64,000 bases of DNA from Hathewaya histolytica (lineage in GTDB: Bacteria > Bacillota > Clostridia > Clostridiales > Clostridiaceae). Under the pieces are notes generated by a model, which was given only the letters and a program-made list of their open reading frames with translations, did no database searches and was not told where the DNA came from. Location: assembly GCF_901482605.1 (NCBI RefSeq), contig NZ_LR590481.1, forward strand, positions 372,001 to 436,000. Direction: 5' to 3'. Both the position numbers and the translations under genes were made by a program. Positions 27,382-35,830 of the stretch are shown here, piece after piece. Position 1 is the stretch's first letter; every line of letters starts with the position of its first letter.

Positions 27382-27543
27382 ATGATGAATTTCAAGAAAG
27401 TTTTATTAATAATATGTATTATAGTAAATACATTCATTTTATTATTGTTTTTAAAAGATAAAAAGTATTCTTATATAGCAATAGTATTGTACAATTATTA
27501 TATTTGCATAAGTGGACTTAGATTTTTAAAAGATAAGAAATGA
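27382..27543 (+). CDS. Small two-helix membrane protein, 53 aa
   Basis: ATG 27382 follows AGGAGGTTATTG. The product MMNFKKVLLIICIIVNTFIL continues LLFLKDKKYSYIAIVLYNYY and ends SGLRFLKDKK, giving two hydrophobic helices with LysAsp-rich turns. The strong ribosome site supports it as a real gene. Function unknown. The bases from 27544 to 27765 hold nothing I can identify. Confidence 0.5.
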   Translation: MMNFKKVLLIICIIVNTFILLLFLKDKKYSYIAIVLYNYYICISGLRFLKDKK

Positions 27544-27782
27544 TCTATTAAATTAAGAGTATTACTTTTTAAACAAGCTCTTTTTAAAAAGGTTTATATG
27601 AAACTTGTCATAGGTATAAATATGCTATTTTAGAAAAAGTTAAAGTAAATAATACAAAAATAAAATTTAATACTTAAATGTTGTACTTTAAGGAGTATAT
27701 TATATTAAAATAAATGATTTATTAAAATTTTTAATAAAATAGGAATAGAAATAATAAAAAATATGTTATAATTACATATAAA

Positions 27783-27851
27783 AACTCGTATATCGTCGGT
27801 AATATGGTCCGAAAGTTTCTACCTACTAACCATAAATTAGTAGACTACGGG
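27783..27851 (+). promoter_or_regulatory. Purine riboswitch, guanine class
   Basis: The aptamer shows the P1 arm CTCGTA, TATCGTCGG, the loop AATATGG, the core AGTTTCTACC, P3 (CTACTAAC / ATTAGTAG) with loop CATAAATT, and the closing GACTACGGG. The pyrimidine that pairs with the ligand (C in GACTAC) indicates guanine or hypoxanthine rather than adenine. A TATAAT -10 lies at 27767-27772. A terminator follows at 27895, so purine excess should stop transcription of the permease gene. Confidence 0.9.
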
Positions 27852-27894
27852 GGATGAAATTTAGTAAATGAATATTTTTATTTATTTATAGATG

Positions 27895-27924
27895 ACACCT
27901 CAATTAGATTGAGGTGTTTTATAT
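27895..27924 (+). terminator. Riboswitch-controlled terminator
   Basis: ACACCTCAAT / ATTGAGGTGT perfect arms with loop TAG, followed by TTTAT, 44 nt after the aptamer and 78 nt before the permease ATG. Confidence 0.85.
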
Positions 27925-28001
27925 TTTTAGAAAAGAATTCTTATACTAGTATACATAACCGATGAGTTTTTGAGTTATAAGGAAAGAGAGGGATCTATAT
28001 A

Positions 28002-29303
28002 ATGGAAAACAATCAAACAGATATTGAACTAATGTATGGGGTAAATGATAAACCAAATGCATTTATGCAAATTCTATTAGCACTACAACATATTTTTGCT
28101 GCCTTTGGTGGAATAATTGTAGTACCAATTGTAGTCTCAACAGCTTTAAAATTTGACTCTAAAACTTCAACATTATTAATAAGTAGTACAATTTTAGCAG
28201 CAGGACTTGCAACTTATATTCAATCAAGAGGTGTGGGACCTATAGGTGCAAGAGTTGCTTGTATTATGGGGACAGACTTTACCTTTGTAGCACCTTCAAT
28301 TGCAATAGGTAGTAAATTTGGGTTAGTAGGAATTTTAGGAGCTACAGTATTCGGGGCCATTATAGAAATTATATTAAGTTTTTTTGTAAAACCATTAATG
28401 AAATTATTTCCTCCAATTGTAACAGGAACTGTAGTTAGTTTAATAGGATTAACACTACTACCTGTATCTATAGATTGGGCAGCTGGTGGTGTTGGTTCTA
28501 TAGGATATGGTTCATTAAAAAATATTTTAATAGCTTTATGTGTAATGATGATTACTCTTTTATTAAATCATTATGGAAAGGGACTTATAAGTAGTGCTTC
28601 AATTTTAATAGGAATGGTTATTGGGTATATTATTTGTATTCCACTTGGAATGGTGAATTTTGCTACAGTAAAAGAAGCGAGTTGGGTATCTTTTCCTAAA
28701 ATTTGGGTTTTAGATATTAAATTTAGTTTAGAAACTTTATTACCCTTTATTCCAGCGTATTTTGTAACTATTATTGGAACAGTAGGTTGTCTTAAAGCTA
28801 TAACTGAGGTTTCAAAAGTTAAATCTACTGAAAAATGTATTTCATCAGGTGTTTTAGCAGATGGAGTTGGAAGTTTACTTGCAGGAGTTTTTGGTGCATT
28901 ACCTAATACATGCTTTAGTCAGAATATAGGATTAATTCCACTTACTAAAGTTGCTAGTAGATATGTAACTATGATGGCAGGAATGCTATTAGTCATATTG
29001 GGGTTATTACCTAAGTTTGCAGCACTTATTAATATTATGCCTCAACCTGTATTAGGAGGGGTAGGTATAGTTATGTTTGGAACTGTAGCTGCTGCAGGAA
29101 TAAAAACTTTAAGTACAGTAAAATTAAACAATCGTAATATGTTAATTATTGCTACATCCATAGGGTTAGGATTAGGGGTTACATTCCGTCCAGAAGTTAT
29201 AACTAATTTACCTGAATCTTTAAAAATGATTTTCTCATCAGGGATTTCAACAGGTACTATTGTAGCATTAATATTAAATGTATTATTAAAAGAAAAAGAA
29301 TAA
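28002..29303 (+). CDS. pbuX-like: NCS2-family xanthine/uracil-type purine permease
   Basis: This 433-aa integral membrane protein has about 12-14 hydrophobic segments. It shows the NCS2 hallmarks QILLALQHIFAAFGG in helix 1, VGPIGARVACIMGTDF in helix 3 and a CFSQNIGLIPLTKVASRYV region (NCS2 signature near helix 9-10). It imports a nucleobase by proton symport. Guanine-riboswitch control points to xanthine, guanine or hypoxanthine rather than uracil. The start is ATG 28002 with AAGAGAGGG upstream. It is monocistronic with its own terminator. Confidence 0.9.
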   Translation: MENNQTDIELMYGVNDKPNAFMQILLALQHIFAAFGGIIVVPIVVSTALKFDSKTSTLLISSTILAAGLATYIQSRGVGPIGARVACIMGTDFTFVAPSIAIGSKFGLVGILGATVFGAIIEIILSFFVKPLMKLFPPIVTGTVVSLIGLTLLPVSIDWAAGGVGSIGYGSLKNILIALCVMMITLLLNHYGKGLISSASILIGMVIGYIICIPLGMVNFATVKEASWVSFPKIWVLDIKFSLETLLPFIPAYFVTIIGTVGCLKAITEVSKVKSTEKCISSGVLADGVGSLLAGVFGALPNTCFSQNIGLIPLTKVASRYVTMMAGMLLVILGLLPKFAALINIMPQPVLGGVGIVMFGTVAAAGIKTLSTVKLNNRNMLIIATSIGLGLGVTFRPEVITNLPESLKMIFSSGISTGTIVALILNVLLKEKE

Positions 29304-29315
29304 ATAATTGATTAG

Positions 29316-29360
29316 CCGTCTTAAATAAATCTAAGTTTTTTATTTAAGACGGATTTTATT
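29316..29360 (+). terminator. Terminator of the permease gene
   Basis: CCGTCTTAAATAAA pairs exactly with TTTATTTAAGACGG (29316-29329 and 29339-29352), then ATTTTATT. The following 260 bp to 29620 are very AT-rich, with no gene visible. Confidence 0.85.
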
Positions 29361-29620
29361 ATAAACATTTTGTAATATATTGATTCTATATAATAAATTA
29401 ATATACTTTCTTTGAAATTTATGAGAGTATATGATATTATAAGAATATTTAAACACTTTAAATATTTTTAATATTTACGTTAATACAAATATTTAAAATA
29501 TAAGTCTTATAATAGTAGATATTAAAGGAGAAAAATATAAAAGTTTATACATATGGTAAAAATAAATATCTAAATATAAAATATTAGTGTTTTTAGTATA
29601 TTTAGTTATGGGGGTAAAGT

Positions 29621-30349
29621 ATGAAAATAGGATTAGTATCATCAAAAAATAAAGATGGAGATATTAATTATAATATTAAACAAATAGAAAATTATCTAGT
29701 TCAATATGCTAATTCAGATATAGATTTATTATGTTTTGGAGAGTCCTTTTTGCAAGGATTTGAAGGTCTAACATGGAGTTTTGAGGAAGATTATAAGATA
29801 GCATTATCTATTAATGATAATAAAATTGTAGAGTTAAAAAACAAAGCAAAGTATTATAATAAATGTATTTCTTTTGGGTTTATAGAGAAATATAAAGGAA
29901 ATTTATTTAGTAGTAATTTAGTTATTGATAAAAAAGGAGAAATTGTTGATATATTTAAAAGGGTTTCTTCAGGGTGGAAGGAACCAATAGCATCTAGTTA
30001 TTATAAAGAGGGATCAGAATTTCATATATTTAAATTTATGAATAAAACTTTTGCAACTGCAATTTGTGGCGACCTATGGGATGATAAAAGATTACATGAA
30101 ATAAAAGCACTTAATGTAGATATGGTTCTTTGGCCTTTATATGTTGATTTTGCAGTGAAAGAATGGAATGAGAAGTTTTTAGATGAATATATAAATAGGG
30201 TAAAGGATATAAATTCTCCAGTATGTATGATAAATAGTTTAGTTGATGAACCTGGTAGGGCTAACGGAGGATGTTATGTATTTCAAAAAGGTAAGGTTCT
30301 AAAATCACTTCCTATGGGGAATTTAGGTGTATTAGAATTTGAAATTTAA
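29621..30349 (+). CDS. Nitrilase/omega-amidase-family carbon-nitrogen hydrolase
   Basis: This 242-aa protein carries the family's Glu-Lys-Cys triad: Glu41 in CFGESFLQGF, Lys113 in IFKRVSSGW and Cys149 in ATAICGDLWDD. Such enzymes hydrolyse amides or nitriles in the cytosol. The substrate cannot be read from sequence. The protein is slightly shorter than usual (~260-280) but keeps the whole alpha-beta-beta-alpha core. The start is ATG 29621 behind GGGGGTAAAGT. Its own terminator follows. The permease upstream might suggest a nucleobase-derived substrate, but they are not one operon. Confidence 0.85.
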   Translation: MKIGLVSSKNKDGDINYNIKQIENYLVQYANSDIDLLCFGESFLQGFEGLTWSFEEDYKIALSINDNKIVELKNKAKYYNKCISFGFIEKYKGNLFSSNLVIDKKGEIVDIFKRVSSGWKEPIASSYYKEGSEFHIFKFMNKTFATAICGDLWDDKRLHEIKALNVDMVLWPLYVDFAVKEWNEKFLDEYINRVKDINSPVCMINSLVDEPGRANGGCYVFQKGKVLKSLPMGNLGVLEFEI

Positions 30350-30358
30350 TTAAGATTG

Positions 30359-30400
30359 AAAATAGCCAGTTAAAATAATTTTAACTGGCTATTTTAATGT
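30359..30400 (+). terminator. Terminator after the carbon-nitrogen hydrolase gene
   Basis: Long near-perfect palindrome AAAATAGCCAGTTAAAA / TTTTAACTGGCTATTTT at 30359-30395, 9 bp after the stop. Confidence 0.85.
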
Positions 30401-30549
30401 ACTAAAATATATATCCTAATAAAAAATTAAATTATATTAAATATAGTGAGCTAAGGGCATTAGATATAAGTAATTTATAAAATATATTATAAATACTAGT
30501 ATATGAATAACTAAGTAGATGTATATAGTTTTTATGAATAATATCTATT

Positions 30550-30684
30550 AGTAATCGTTTGGATTCATTGGAAGAAGATCATAACTTTTTAGAGGACTCA
30601 AAGAATGTTATTTCTGAGGATTTAATGAATGAACTTTTAGAATTGAAAAAAATAAGGAAGATCTTAAAGCAATCTATTTATTAA
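30550..30684 (+). pseudogene. Possible glutamine synthetase C-terminal fragment
   Basis: An open 44-codon stretch reads SNRLDSLEEDHNFLEDSKNV, then ISEDLMNELLELKKIRKIL, stop. It resembles the end of type I glutamine synthetase (ALxxLxxDxxFL, VFSxDLIxxWIxxK). It lacks a start and the rest of the enzyme. The other bases between 30400 and 30787 are AT-rich and show nothing else. Confidence 0.4.
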
Positions 30685-30787
30685 AGAATAAGACTAATTG
30701 GAATTAGTAAAATGTAAATTATTTATACAAAATATATAAAATACTATAAGTGATATTATGAAAATCAAATTTGATTTTATCAGTAAT

Positions 30788-30837
30788 AAAAAACTGTGTA
30801 GCTACAAAAGTTATTTCCATAACTACACAGTTTTTTT
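30788..30837. terminator. Bidirectional terminator serving the ABC-F gene
   Basis: AAACTGTGTAG / CTACACAGTTT with A run on the left and T7 on the right, 26 bp beyond the stop of the minus-strand gene. Confidence 0.8.
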
Positions 30838-30862
30838 ATCTAGTTCTTTATATAAATTTTTT

Positions 30863-32788
30863 CTAATTTTTCTTAGATTCTTCTATTTTTTCTGCGAGTT
30901 CGTTTAAGTATTCCCATCTTTCCATTTTTTCTTCTAGTAGATTTTCTGTTTCAGCTTCTTCTTGCAATAATTCTTGTAGTTTTGAATAGTTTGTACTGTT
31001 TTTAGAAATTTCTACTTTTATATTATCTAAGTTTTCTTCTATTGAGGCTATTATGTTTTCGATTTCTTCGTATTCTCTTTGTTCTTTATAGGAGAATTTT
31101 AGAGCTTTCTTTGGCTTATCACATTTTTTATCCATAGGTTTATCAACAGTTTCTTTTTTAATTTCTGATTTTTCTTCCTTTTCTGTGGATAAGTTCTGCT
31201 TAAAGTTAATAAAGTCGGAGTAGTTTCCGGTGTGTTCTAGAACATTACCTCCTCCTTCAAAGGAGAATATCTTGTTAGATATCTTATCTAGGAAGTATCT
31301 ATCATGTGATACGGCCATTACAGGTCCATTAAAGTTTTCTATATAGTCTTCTAAAATTTGAAGTGTTGATATATCTAAATCGTTTGTAGGCTCATCCAGT
31401 AAAAGTACATTAGGAGCTTCTATTAATACTTTTAAAAGAAATAACCTTCTTTTTTCCCCACCAGATAGTTTATAAATGGGTGTCCACTGTGTTTCAGGTG
31501 GGAATAAGAACTTTTCTAGCATTTGCGATGCACTTATTCTATCGCCATTAGCTGTTTCAACAAATTCTGCAGTTTCTTTAATATATTCTATTACACGAAG
31601 TTCTTCTTTCATGTGGTAATTACCTTGAGAGAAGTATCCGACCTTAACTGTTTCACCAATGTCTATAGAGCCACTATCTAATTTTAAGTTTCCATAAATT
31701 AAATTCATAAGCGTAGATTTTCCCACTCCATTTTCACCGATTATACCTATTCTATCTTCTTTAACCATGGTGTAGGAAAAGTCTTTTATAAGTTCTTTTT
31801 GGCTAAACTTTTTACATATATTATTAATTTCTATTATTTTATTACCTAACCTACTATGAGCTGTGGATATATCTAGGTTTTCTTTTTTTGCAGGACCATC
31901 TTTTTCACTTAATTCTTCATATCTTTGAATTCTAGCTTTTTGTTTTGTGGTTCTAGCTTTAGCACCTCTTTTAATCCAAGAAAGTTCACGTCGTAAAAGA
32001 TTTTGACGTTTATCTTCCGTAGCTGTTTCCATAGCTTCTCTTTCTAATTTCTTTTCTAGGAATATGCTAAAGTTACCCTCATAGGCATATAAATTTCCAT
32101 TATCAAGTTCCACTATTTTATTAGATACTCTATCTAGAAAGTATCGATCGTGGGTAATCATAATAATTGCACCTTTTCTACCATTTAAAAATTCTTCAAG
32201 CCAGGCTATGGTATCATTGTCCATATGGTTTGTAGGCTCATCTAGAATTAGTATTTCAGATGGAGTAATTAAGGTTCTAGCAAGAGCAACTCTTTTTCTT
32301 TGTCCACCAGATAATGTACTTATTTTTTTATTTAAATCCCTGAGCCCTAATTTATTTAAAATTATCTTTGCATCACTTTCTATATTCCAGCCGTTTAATG
32401 AATCTATTTTAGAAGAAAGAGAAATTATTTTATTTTGAATTTCTAGATCTTCTGGATTTTTTTCAGCCCCATCTAAAGCAGTTTCATACTCTCTAAGGGT
32501 ATTCATTATAGGTGAGTTACCGTTGAATACTTCATTTAATACTGTAGAATTCTCATTAAATTCAGGGTTCTGAGGTAAATATTCTATGTGAACTTTATTA
32601 TTTTTTATGATATTTCCTTCATCATAAGTTTCAATGCCTGAAATAATTTTAAGTAAGGTAGATTTTCCTGTACCATTTACACCAATGACACCTATTTTAT
32701 CACCTTCATTAATTCCTATGGAAACTTTATGAAAAAGAATCTTTTCACTGTAACTTTTACTTAAGTTTTCTATTGAAATTAAATTCAT
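30863..32788 (-). CDS. ABC-F family ATPase, Uup/YfmR-like
   Basis: The 641-aa protein has two ABC domains in one chain and no membrane part: Walker A GVNGTGKS and GENGVGKS, signatures LSGGQRKR and LSGGEKRR, Walker B LILDEPTNHMD and LLLDEPTNDLD. The Arg/Lys-rich linker (SWIKRGAKARTTKQKARIQR) is the ABC-F interaction arm. A C-terminal coiled coil (from ALKFSYKEQREYEEIE) is characteristic of the Uup branch. These proteins act on ribosomes or branched DNA structures. No feature marks it as an antibiotic-resistance ABC-F. I chose ATG 32788 (AGGA eight bases before) over the in-frame ATG 9 bp upstream that overlaps that site. Confidence 0.9.
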   Translation of the reverse strand: MNLISIENLSKSYSEKILFHKVSIGINEGDKIGVIGVNGTGKSTLLKIISGIETYDEGNIIKNNKVHIEYLPQNPEFNENSTVLNEVFNGNSPIMNTLREYETALDGAEKNPEDLEIQNKIISLSSKIDSLNGWNIESDAKIILNKLGLRDLNKKISTLSGGQRKRVALARTLITPSEILILDEPTNHMDNDTIAWLEEFLNGRKGAIIMITHDRYFLDRVSNKIVELDNGNLYAYEGNFSIFLEKKLEREAMETATEDKRQNLLRRELSWIKRGAKARTTKQKARIQRYEELSEKDGPAKKENLDISTAHSRLGNKIIEINNICKKFSQKELIKDFSYTMVKEDRIGIIGENGVGKSTLMNLIYGNLKLDSGSIDIGETVKVGYFSQGNYHMKEELRVIEYIKETAEFVETANGDRISASQMLEKFLFPPETQWTPIYKLSGGEKRRLFLLKVLIEAPNVLLLDEPTNDLDISTLQILEDYIENFNGPVMAVSHDRYFLDKISNKIFSFEGGGNVLEHTGNYSDFINFKQNLSTEKEEKSEIKKETVDKPMDKKCDKPKKALKFSYKEQREYEEIENIIASIEENLDNIKVEISKNSTNYSKLQELLQEEAETENLLEEKMERWEYLNELAEKIEESKKN

Positions 32789-32861
32789 ATTAATCATCCT
32801 GTTCTAGTTAATTTCTTTAATATATATATTGTACTTTATTTTATAGAAAAATAATATGTTT

Positions 32862-33893
32862 TTATTCATTTGTGAAATATTGAAGAAGGTCGGATATAAT
32901 AGGAATTTTTAATTTATTTGGAATTAACAATTTAAGGTCTTTAACTTCCTTAATGTTTAGTTTTAGCATTATATATTGTGCTATGAAAAATTCAAAGGGT
33001 AAAAGTAACCCGTGAGTTGCGGGAAGAAGATATCTAGTTGACCCTTTTAATTCTTTAAACAGCATACTTCTGCTTATAATTGGTAAAGTTTCATCGTAAA
33101 TTGCATCTATAAAAGTTACATTTTTCTTATCTAAAAAATGGGCATAGGATAGGGGGTCTACCTTAAATAGGGGATGAATTTCATCTGAAGATAAAAATTC
33201 TTTAAGCTCCATATTTCGAACTAGGGGGAGTTCCCTATCATAGGCTTCATAGAGTCTTATTTTATCGTGAAGAAAATAATCAGTTTCATAGCCTTTTTTA
33301 AACATTCTTCTTGCGAATTTGCCAACAGCAGATTCGTGTATTATTTTAGGAAAGTGACCACCAGTGTTTAGGAGAATGGTTTCATTTATTCTAGAATCTA
33401 TAGAGCTTATTATGCTAGAGATCATACCACCTAAACAGTAGCCCAAAATACAATTCTTTTCTTTCCATAGCCCTTTTTCTTCTAAGAAGTCCATAGAGGA
33501 TTGAATATCAACTACGGCATGTTGCCAAGTATTATAAATAATATCAATATCAGGATAAACATAGTTTTTTCCACTTACAGAACCTTTTTCTACTCTTGTA
33601 TAGTTTCCCGGTAAGGTTAAAACATTACAACTTACTTTTGAACAAGCAAGATGAGAGCCAAGCCAAAGTAAAAATTTAATGTTTCTAGTGCCAAGGCCAG
33701 GAATAACCATAACAGAAGCTGTAGCAGGAGTTTTAGGTTCAAAATTATAAAGTTCTATGGTTTCAGTTCCAGGTTTAGCATTTTTATATGGACTTTTAAA
33801 TTTAATATAATTGCATCTATAATTTTTTCCTTTTTGTATATATCCACTGGTATATGGAATACTTCCTTTCTCATAGGAAAAGTCGATTTTCAT
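32862..33893 (-). CDS. Alpha/beta hydrolase with Cys nucleophile in a PhaC-like box
   Basis: This 343-aa protein has the fold elements MVIPGLGTRN (oxyanion strand), CILGYCLGGMISS (nucleophile elbow with Cys153 instead of Ser), an acid near FIDAIYDETLPI (Asp263 or Asp267) and PATHGLLLP (His294). The G-Y-C-L-G-G box is that of polyhydroxyalkanoate synthases and some dienelactone-hydrolase-like enzymes. The chain is shorter than PhaC (~350-590) and no phaE, phaR or phasin gene lies nearby, so the function is open. Transcribed away from the small ORF at 33997, with 73 bp between it and the ABC-F gene. Confidence 0.75.
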   Translation of the reverse strand: MKIDFSYEKGSIPYTSGYIQKGKNYRCNYIKFKSPYKNAKPGTETIELYNFEPKTPATASVMVIPGLGTRNIKFLLWLGSHLACSKVSCNVLTLPGNYTRVEKGSVSGKNYVYPDIDIIYNTWQHAVVDIQSSMDFLEEKGLWKEKNCILGYCLGGMISSIISSIDSRINETILLNTGGHFPKIIHESAVGKFARRMFKKGYETDYFLHDKIRLYEAYDRELPLVRNMELKEFLSSDEIHPLFKVDPLSYAHFLDKKNVTFIDAIYDETLPIISRSMLFKELKGSTRYLLPATHGLLLPFEFFIAQYIMLKLNIKEVKDLKLLIPNKLKIPIISDLLQYFTNE

Positions 33894-33996
33894 AATATCA
33901 TCCCTTAAAAGTTGTTACAATTTAATAATATTAAAATAATAACAAAATGTGAAAGTCTACGTATAATATTAGTAAATTAATATTAAGGAGGAGCAT

Positions 33997-34194
33997 ATGA
34001 AATTAGCTCTGAATTTTAGAAATGGAAAAAAGAGAGTGTTTACTCAGCAGGAGACAGACCAAATTATAAAAAAAATCAATTACTTAAAGTTAATACAATT
34101 TTTTATGAGTAATAAGGAATTAAAAGGAAAGATTAATATATTAGGTAAAGAAATTTCTTCAGAAGATATTTTTTCCATTGAATTCCTTATGTAA
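33997..34194 (+). CDS. Small basic protein of unknown function
   Basis: This 65-aa, Lys-rich protein (MKLALNFRNGKKRVFTQQET) is preceded by an excellent AAGGAGGAG site and followed by a terminator, which argues that it is real. It has no membrane segment and no recognisable domain. Confidence 0.65.
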   Translation: MKLALNFRNGKKRVFTQQETDQIIKKINYLKLIQFFMSNKELKGKINILGKEISSEDIFSIEFLM

Positions 34195-34217
34195 GTAGGT
34201 TTTTATTTACAAATTTT

Positions 34218-34248
34218 AGCACCTTGCATAGATAAGCAGGGTGCTTTT
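34218..34248 (+). terminator. Terminator after the small basic protein gene
   Basis: AGCACCTTGC / GCAGGGTGCT arms (one wobble), then TTTT. Confidence 0.85.
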
Positions 34249-34263
34249 ATGTTAAATATTTTA

Positions 34264-34315
34264 TTGACACTAATTTATCATATTGATATACTCTAAGTAA
34301 TAAGTCGGTCGGTCG
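34264..34315 (+). promoter_or_regulatory. Promoter and operator of the TetR-degV unit
   Basis: TTGACA (34264-34269), a 17-bp spacer and TATACT (34287-34292) form a good vegetative promoter. GTCGGTCGGTCG at 34304-34315, just after the start point, is a direct repeat typical of TetR/AcrR operators, which implies autoregulation. Confidence 0.75.
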
Positions 34316-34337
34316 TACGAGTGAGGGGAGTATTTAA

Positions 34338-34895
34338 TTGGATAATAATATGGGCAATCAGTATAAAATTTTAGAATCTGCGGAAAGACTTATAATTAAA
34401 AAAGGGGTAGAAAATACTAGCCTTTCAGATATTGCAAAAGAGGTAGGTATAAGTAAAGGAACTTTATACTATTATTATTCTTCTAAAAATGAACTTATAA
34501 ATGATATTGCAGATAAGTATTTTTTGGAGATTGGGCATAATATAAATGTTGCTCTTGAAAACTTAGATAAAAAATCTAATCCAATAGATGTAGTTCAAAA
34601 GATGTTTAAAGAAATACTAGATTCTAAAGAAAAAGGAAGATTACATCTTTGTTTAATTCAAGAGGCCATAACTAATAACGATGAATTAAAAGAAAAGTTT
34701 AATAAGGAATATATAAAATGGAAGATTATTATAAAAGAGGGTCTTAAATTAATTTTTCATAATCAAGACTTTGATTACGGGGTAATTGCAAATATTATAG
34801 TAGCAGCCCTTGAAGGATTTATGATCCAAAATATAATTGAAATAAATAATGTTTCTATAGATTCAGTGATTGAATATGTACTTAAAAATAAGTAG
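34338..34895 (+). CDS. TetR/AcrR-family transcriptional regulator
   Basis: This 185-aa protein has the TetR N-terminal helix-turn-helix (ILESAERLIIKKGVENTSLS, then VGISKGTLYYYYSSKNELIN) and an all-helical ligand-binding C-terminus. It starts at TTG 34338, seven bases after GGGGAG. An ATG 12 bp on is less well spaced. Located 23 bp before degV, so probably one transcript, repressed by its own product at the GTCGGTCGGTCG site. The ligand is unknown. Confidence 0.9.
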   Translation: MDNNMGNQYKILESAERLIIKKGVENTSLSDIAKEVGISKGTLYYYYSSKNELINDIADKYFLEIGHNINVALENLDKKSNPIDVVQKMFKEILDSKEKGRLHLCLIQEAITNNDELKEKFNKEYIKWKIIIKEGLKLIFHNQDFDYGVIANIIVAALEGFMIQNIIEINNVSIDSVIEYVLKNK

Positions 34896-34918
34896 GTCTT
34901 TTGATTGGAGGTATAACA

Positions 34919-35758
34919 TTGCAAAAAATAGCATTGATAACTGATAGTGCAAGTGATTTAAGTAAAGAGAGTATAGAAAGATATAATATACATGTGCTTC
35001 CTTTTAGAATTATATATGAAAAGAAGGAGTACTTAGACAAGGTGAATATAACACCAAAGGAAGTTTACGATAATTTAGATAATGAGATGCCAAGTTCTTC
35101 TCTTCCAGCTCTTTCAGATATGGAAGAATTATTTGAAAAACTAAAAAAAGAAGGCTACACTCACGTTATTGGAGTAACACTTTCTTCAGGTTTATCAGGT
35201 ATATATAATGCCTTAAAGTTAGTTAGCGAAAATCATCCTGAAATAGAGAGTTTTATATTTGATTCTAAAAGTATTTCTATAGGAGAGGGTTTATTAATAG
35301 AAGAATGTGGTAAAATGATAGAAGAGGGAAAATCCTTTGAAGATATAATAAAGGCCCTTCCTGATATTAAAAGTAGACTATGTATTTTCTTTGTAGTTGG
35401 AACTTTAAAATATCTAAAAAAAGGTGGAAGAATAGGAAAAGTTGCTGGAACTATAGGAGATATTTTAAACTTAAAACCTATAATAACCATGCATGAAGAT
35501 GGTAGCTACACAACTTTTGATAAAGTAAGAGGTAGAAAACAATCTCTAAAACGTTTAGTGAATATAATTGAAGGTTTAAAAAATAAAGGAAAAGTTTATT
35601 TAATGCATGGAAATGCAGAAGAAGAAATGAAAGCTATTTATGAAAGCTTAAAAGAGTTACCTAATGTTCTTTCTGTAAAATTAGGAGAAAATATTAGTCC
35701 TGTTGCAGGTGCTCATAGTGGACCAGGGTTAGTGGGCGTTGCTTATTTTGAAGTATAA
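34919..35758 (+). CDS. DegV-family fatty-acid-binding protein
   Basis: The 279-aa product from TTG 34919 (GGAGGT six bases upstream) opens QKIALITDSASDLSKESIER and contains VTLSSGLSGIYNALKL and GTLKYLKKGGRIGKVAGTIG, all DegV/FakB hallmarks. The C-terminal GAHSGPGLVGVAYF loop is intact. FakB-type DegV proteins present exogenous fatty acids to the FakA kinase for phospholipid synthesis. No fakA is in the window. The TTG/GGAGGT choice drops six residues from the longest frame. Confidence 0.88.
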   Translation: MQKIALITDSASDLSKESIERYNIHVLPFRIIYEKKEYLDKVNITPKEVYDNLDNEMPSSSLPALSDMEELFEKLKKEGYTHVIGVTLSSGLSGIYNALKLVSENHPEIESFIFDSKSISIGEGLLIEECGKMIEEGKSFEDIIKALPDIKSRLCIFFVVGTLKYLKKGGRIGKVAGTIGDILNLKPIITMHEDGSYTTFDKVRGRKQSLKRLVNIIEGLKNKGKVYLMHGNAEEEMKAIYESLKELPNVLSVKLGENISPVAGAHSGPGLVGVAYFEV

Positions 35759-35774
35759 TATAATTAGTTAAATA

Positions 35775-35807
35775 TTTTAGCTTCAGGGGTTATCTCTGAA
35801 GCTAAAA
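35775..35807 (+). terminator. Terminator after degV
   Basis: TTTTAGCTTCAG / CTGAAGCTAAAA perfect arms, 9-nt loop. The T run is weak, so part of the transcript may continue. Confidence 0.65.
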
Positions 35808-35830
35808 TTAAATTTAGGAGGTGAAATTCC

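Noticed and set aside
9600-27500. Transposon or integron explaining the island
   Set aside because: No transposase, integrase, resolvase, attC-like site or terminal inverted repeats could be found. Homologous recombination among repeats is enough.
27783-27851. 2'-deoxyguanosine variant of the purine riboswitch
   Set aside because: The core keeps the canonical GTTTCTACC and GACTAC. The changes that define the variant class are not seen.
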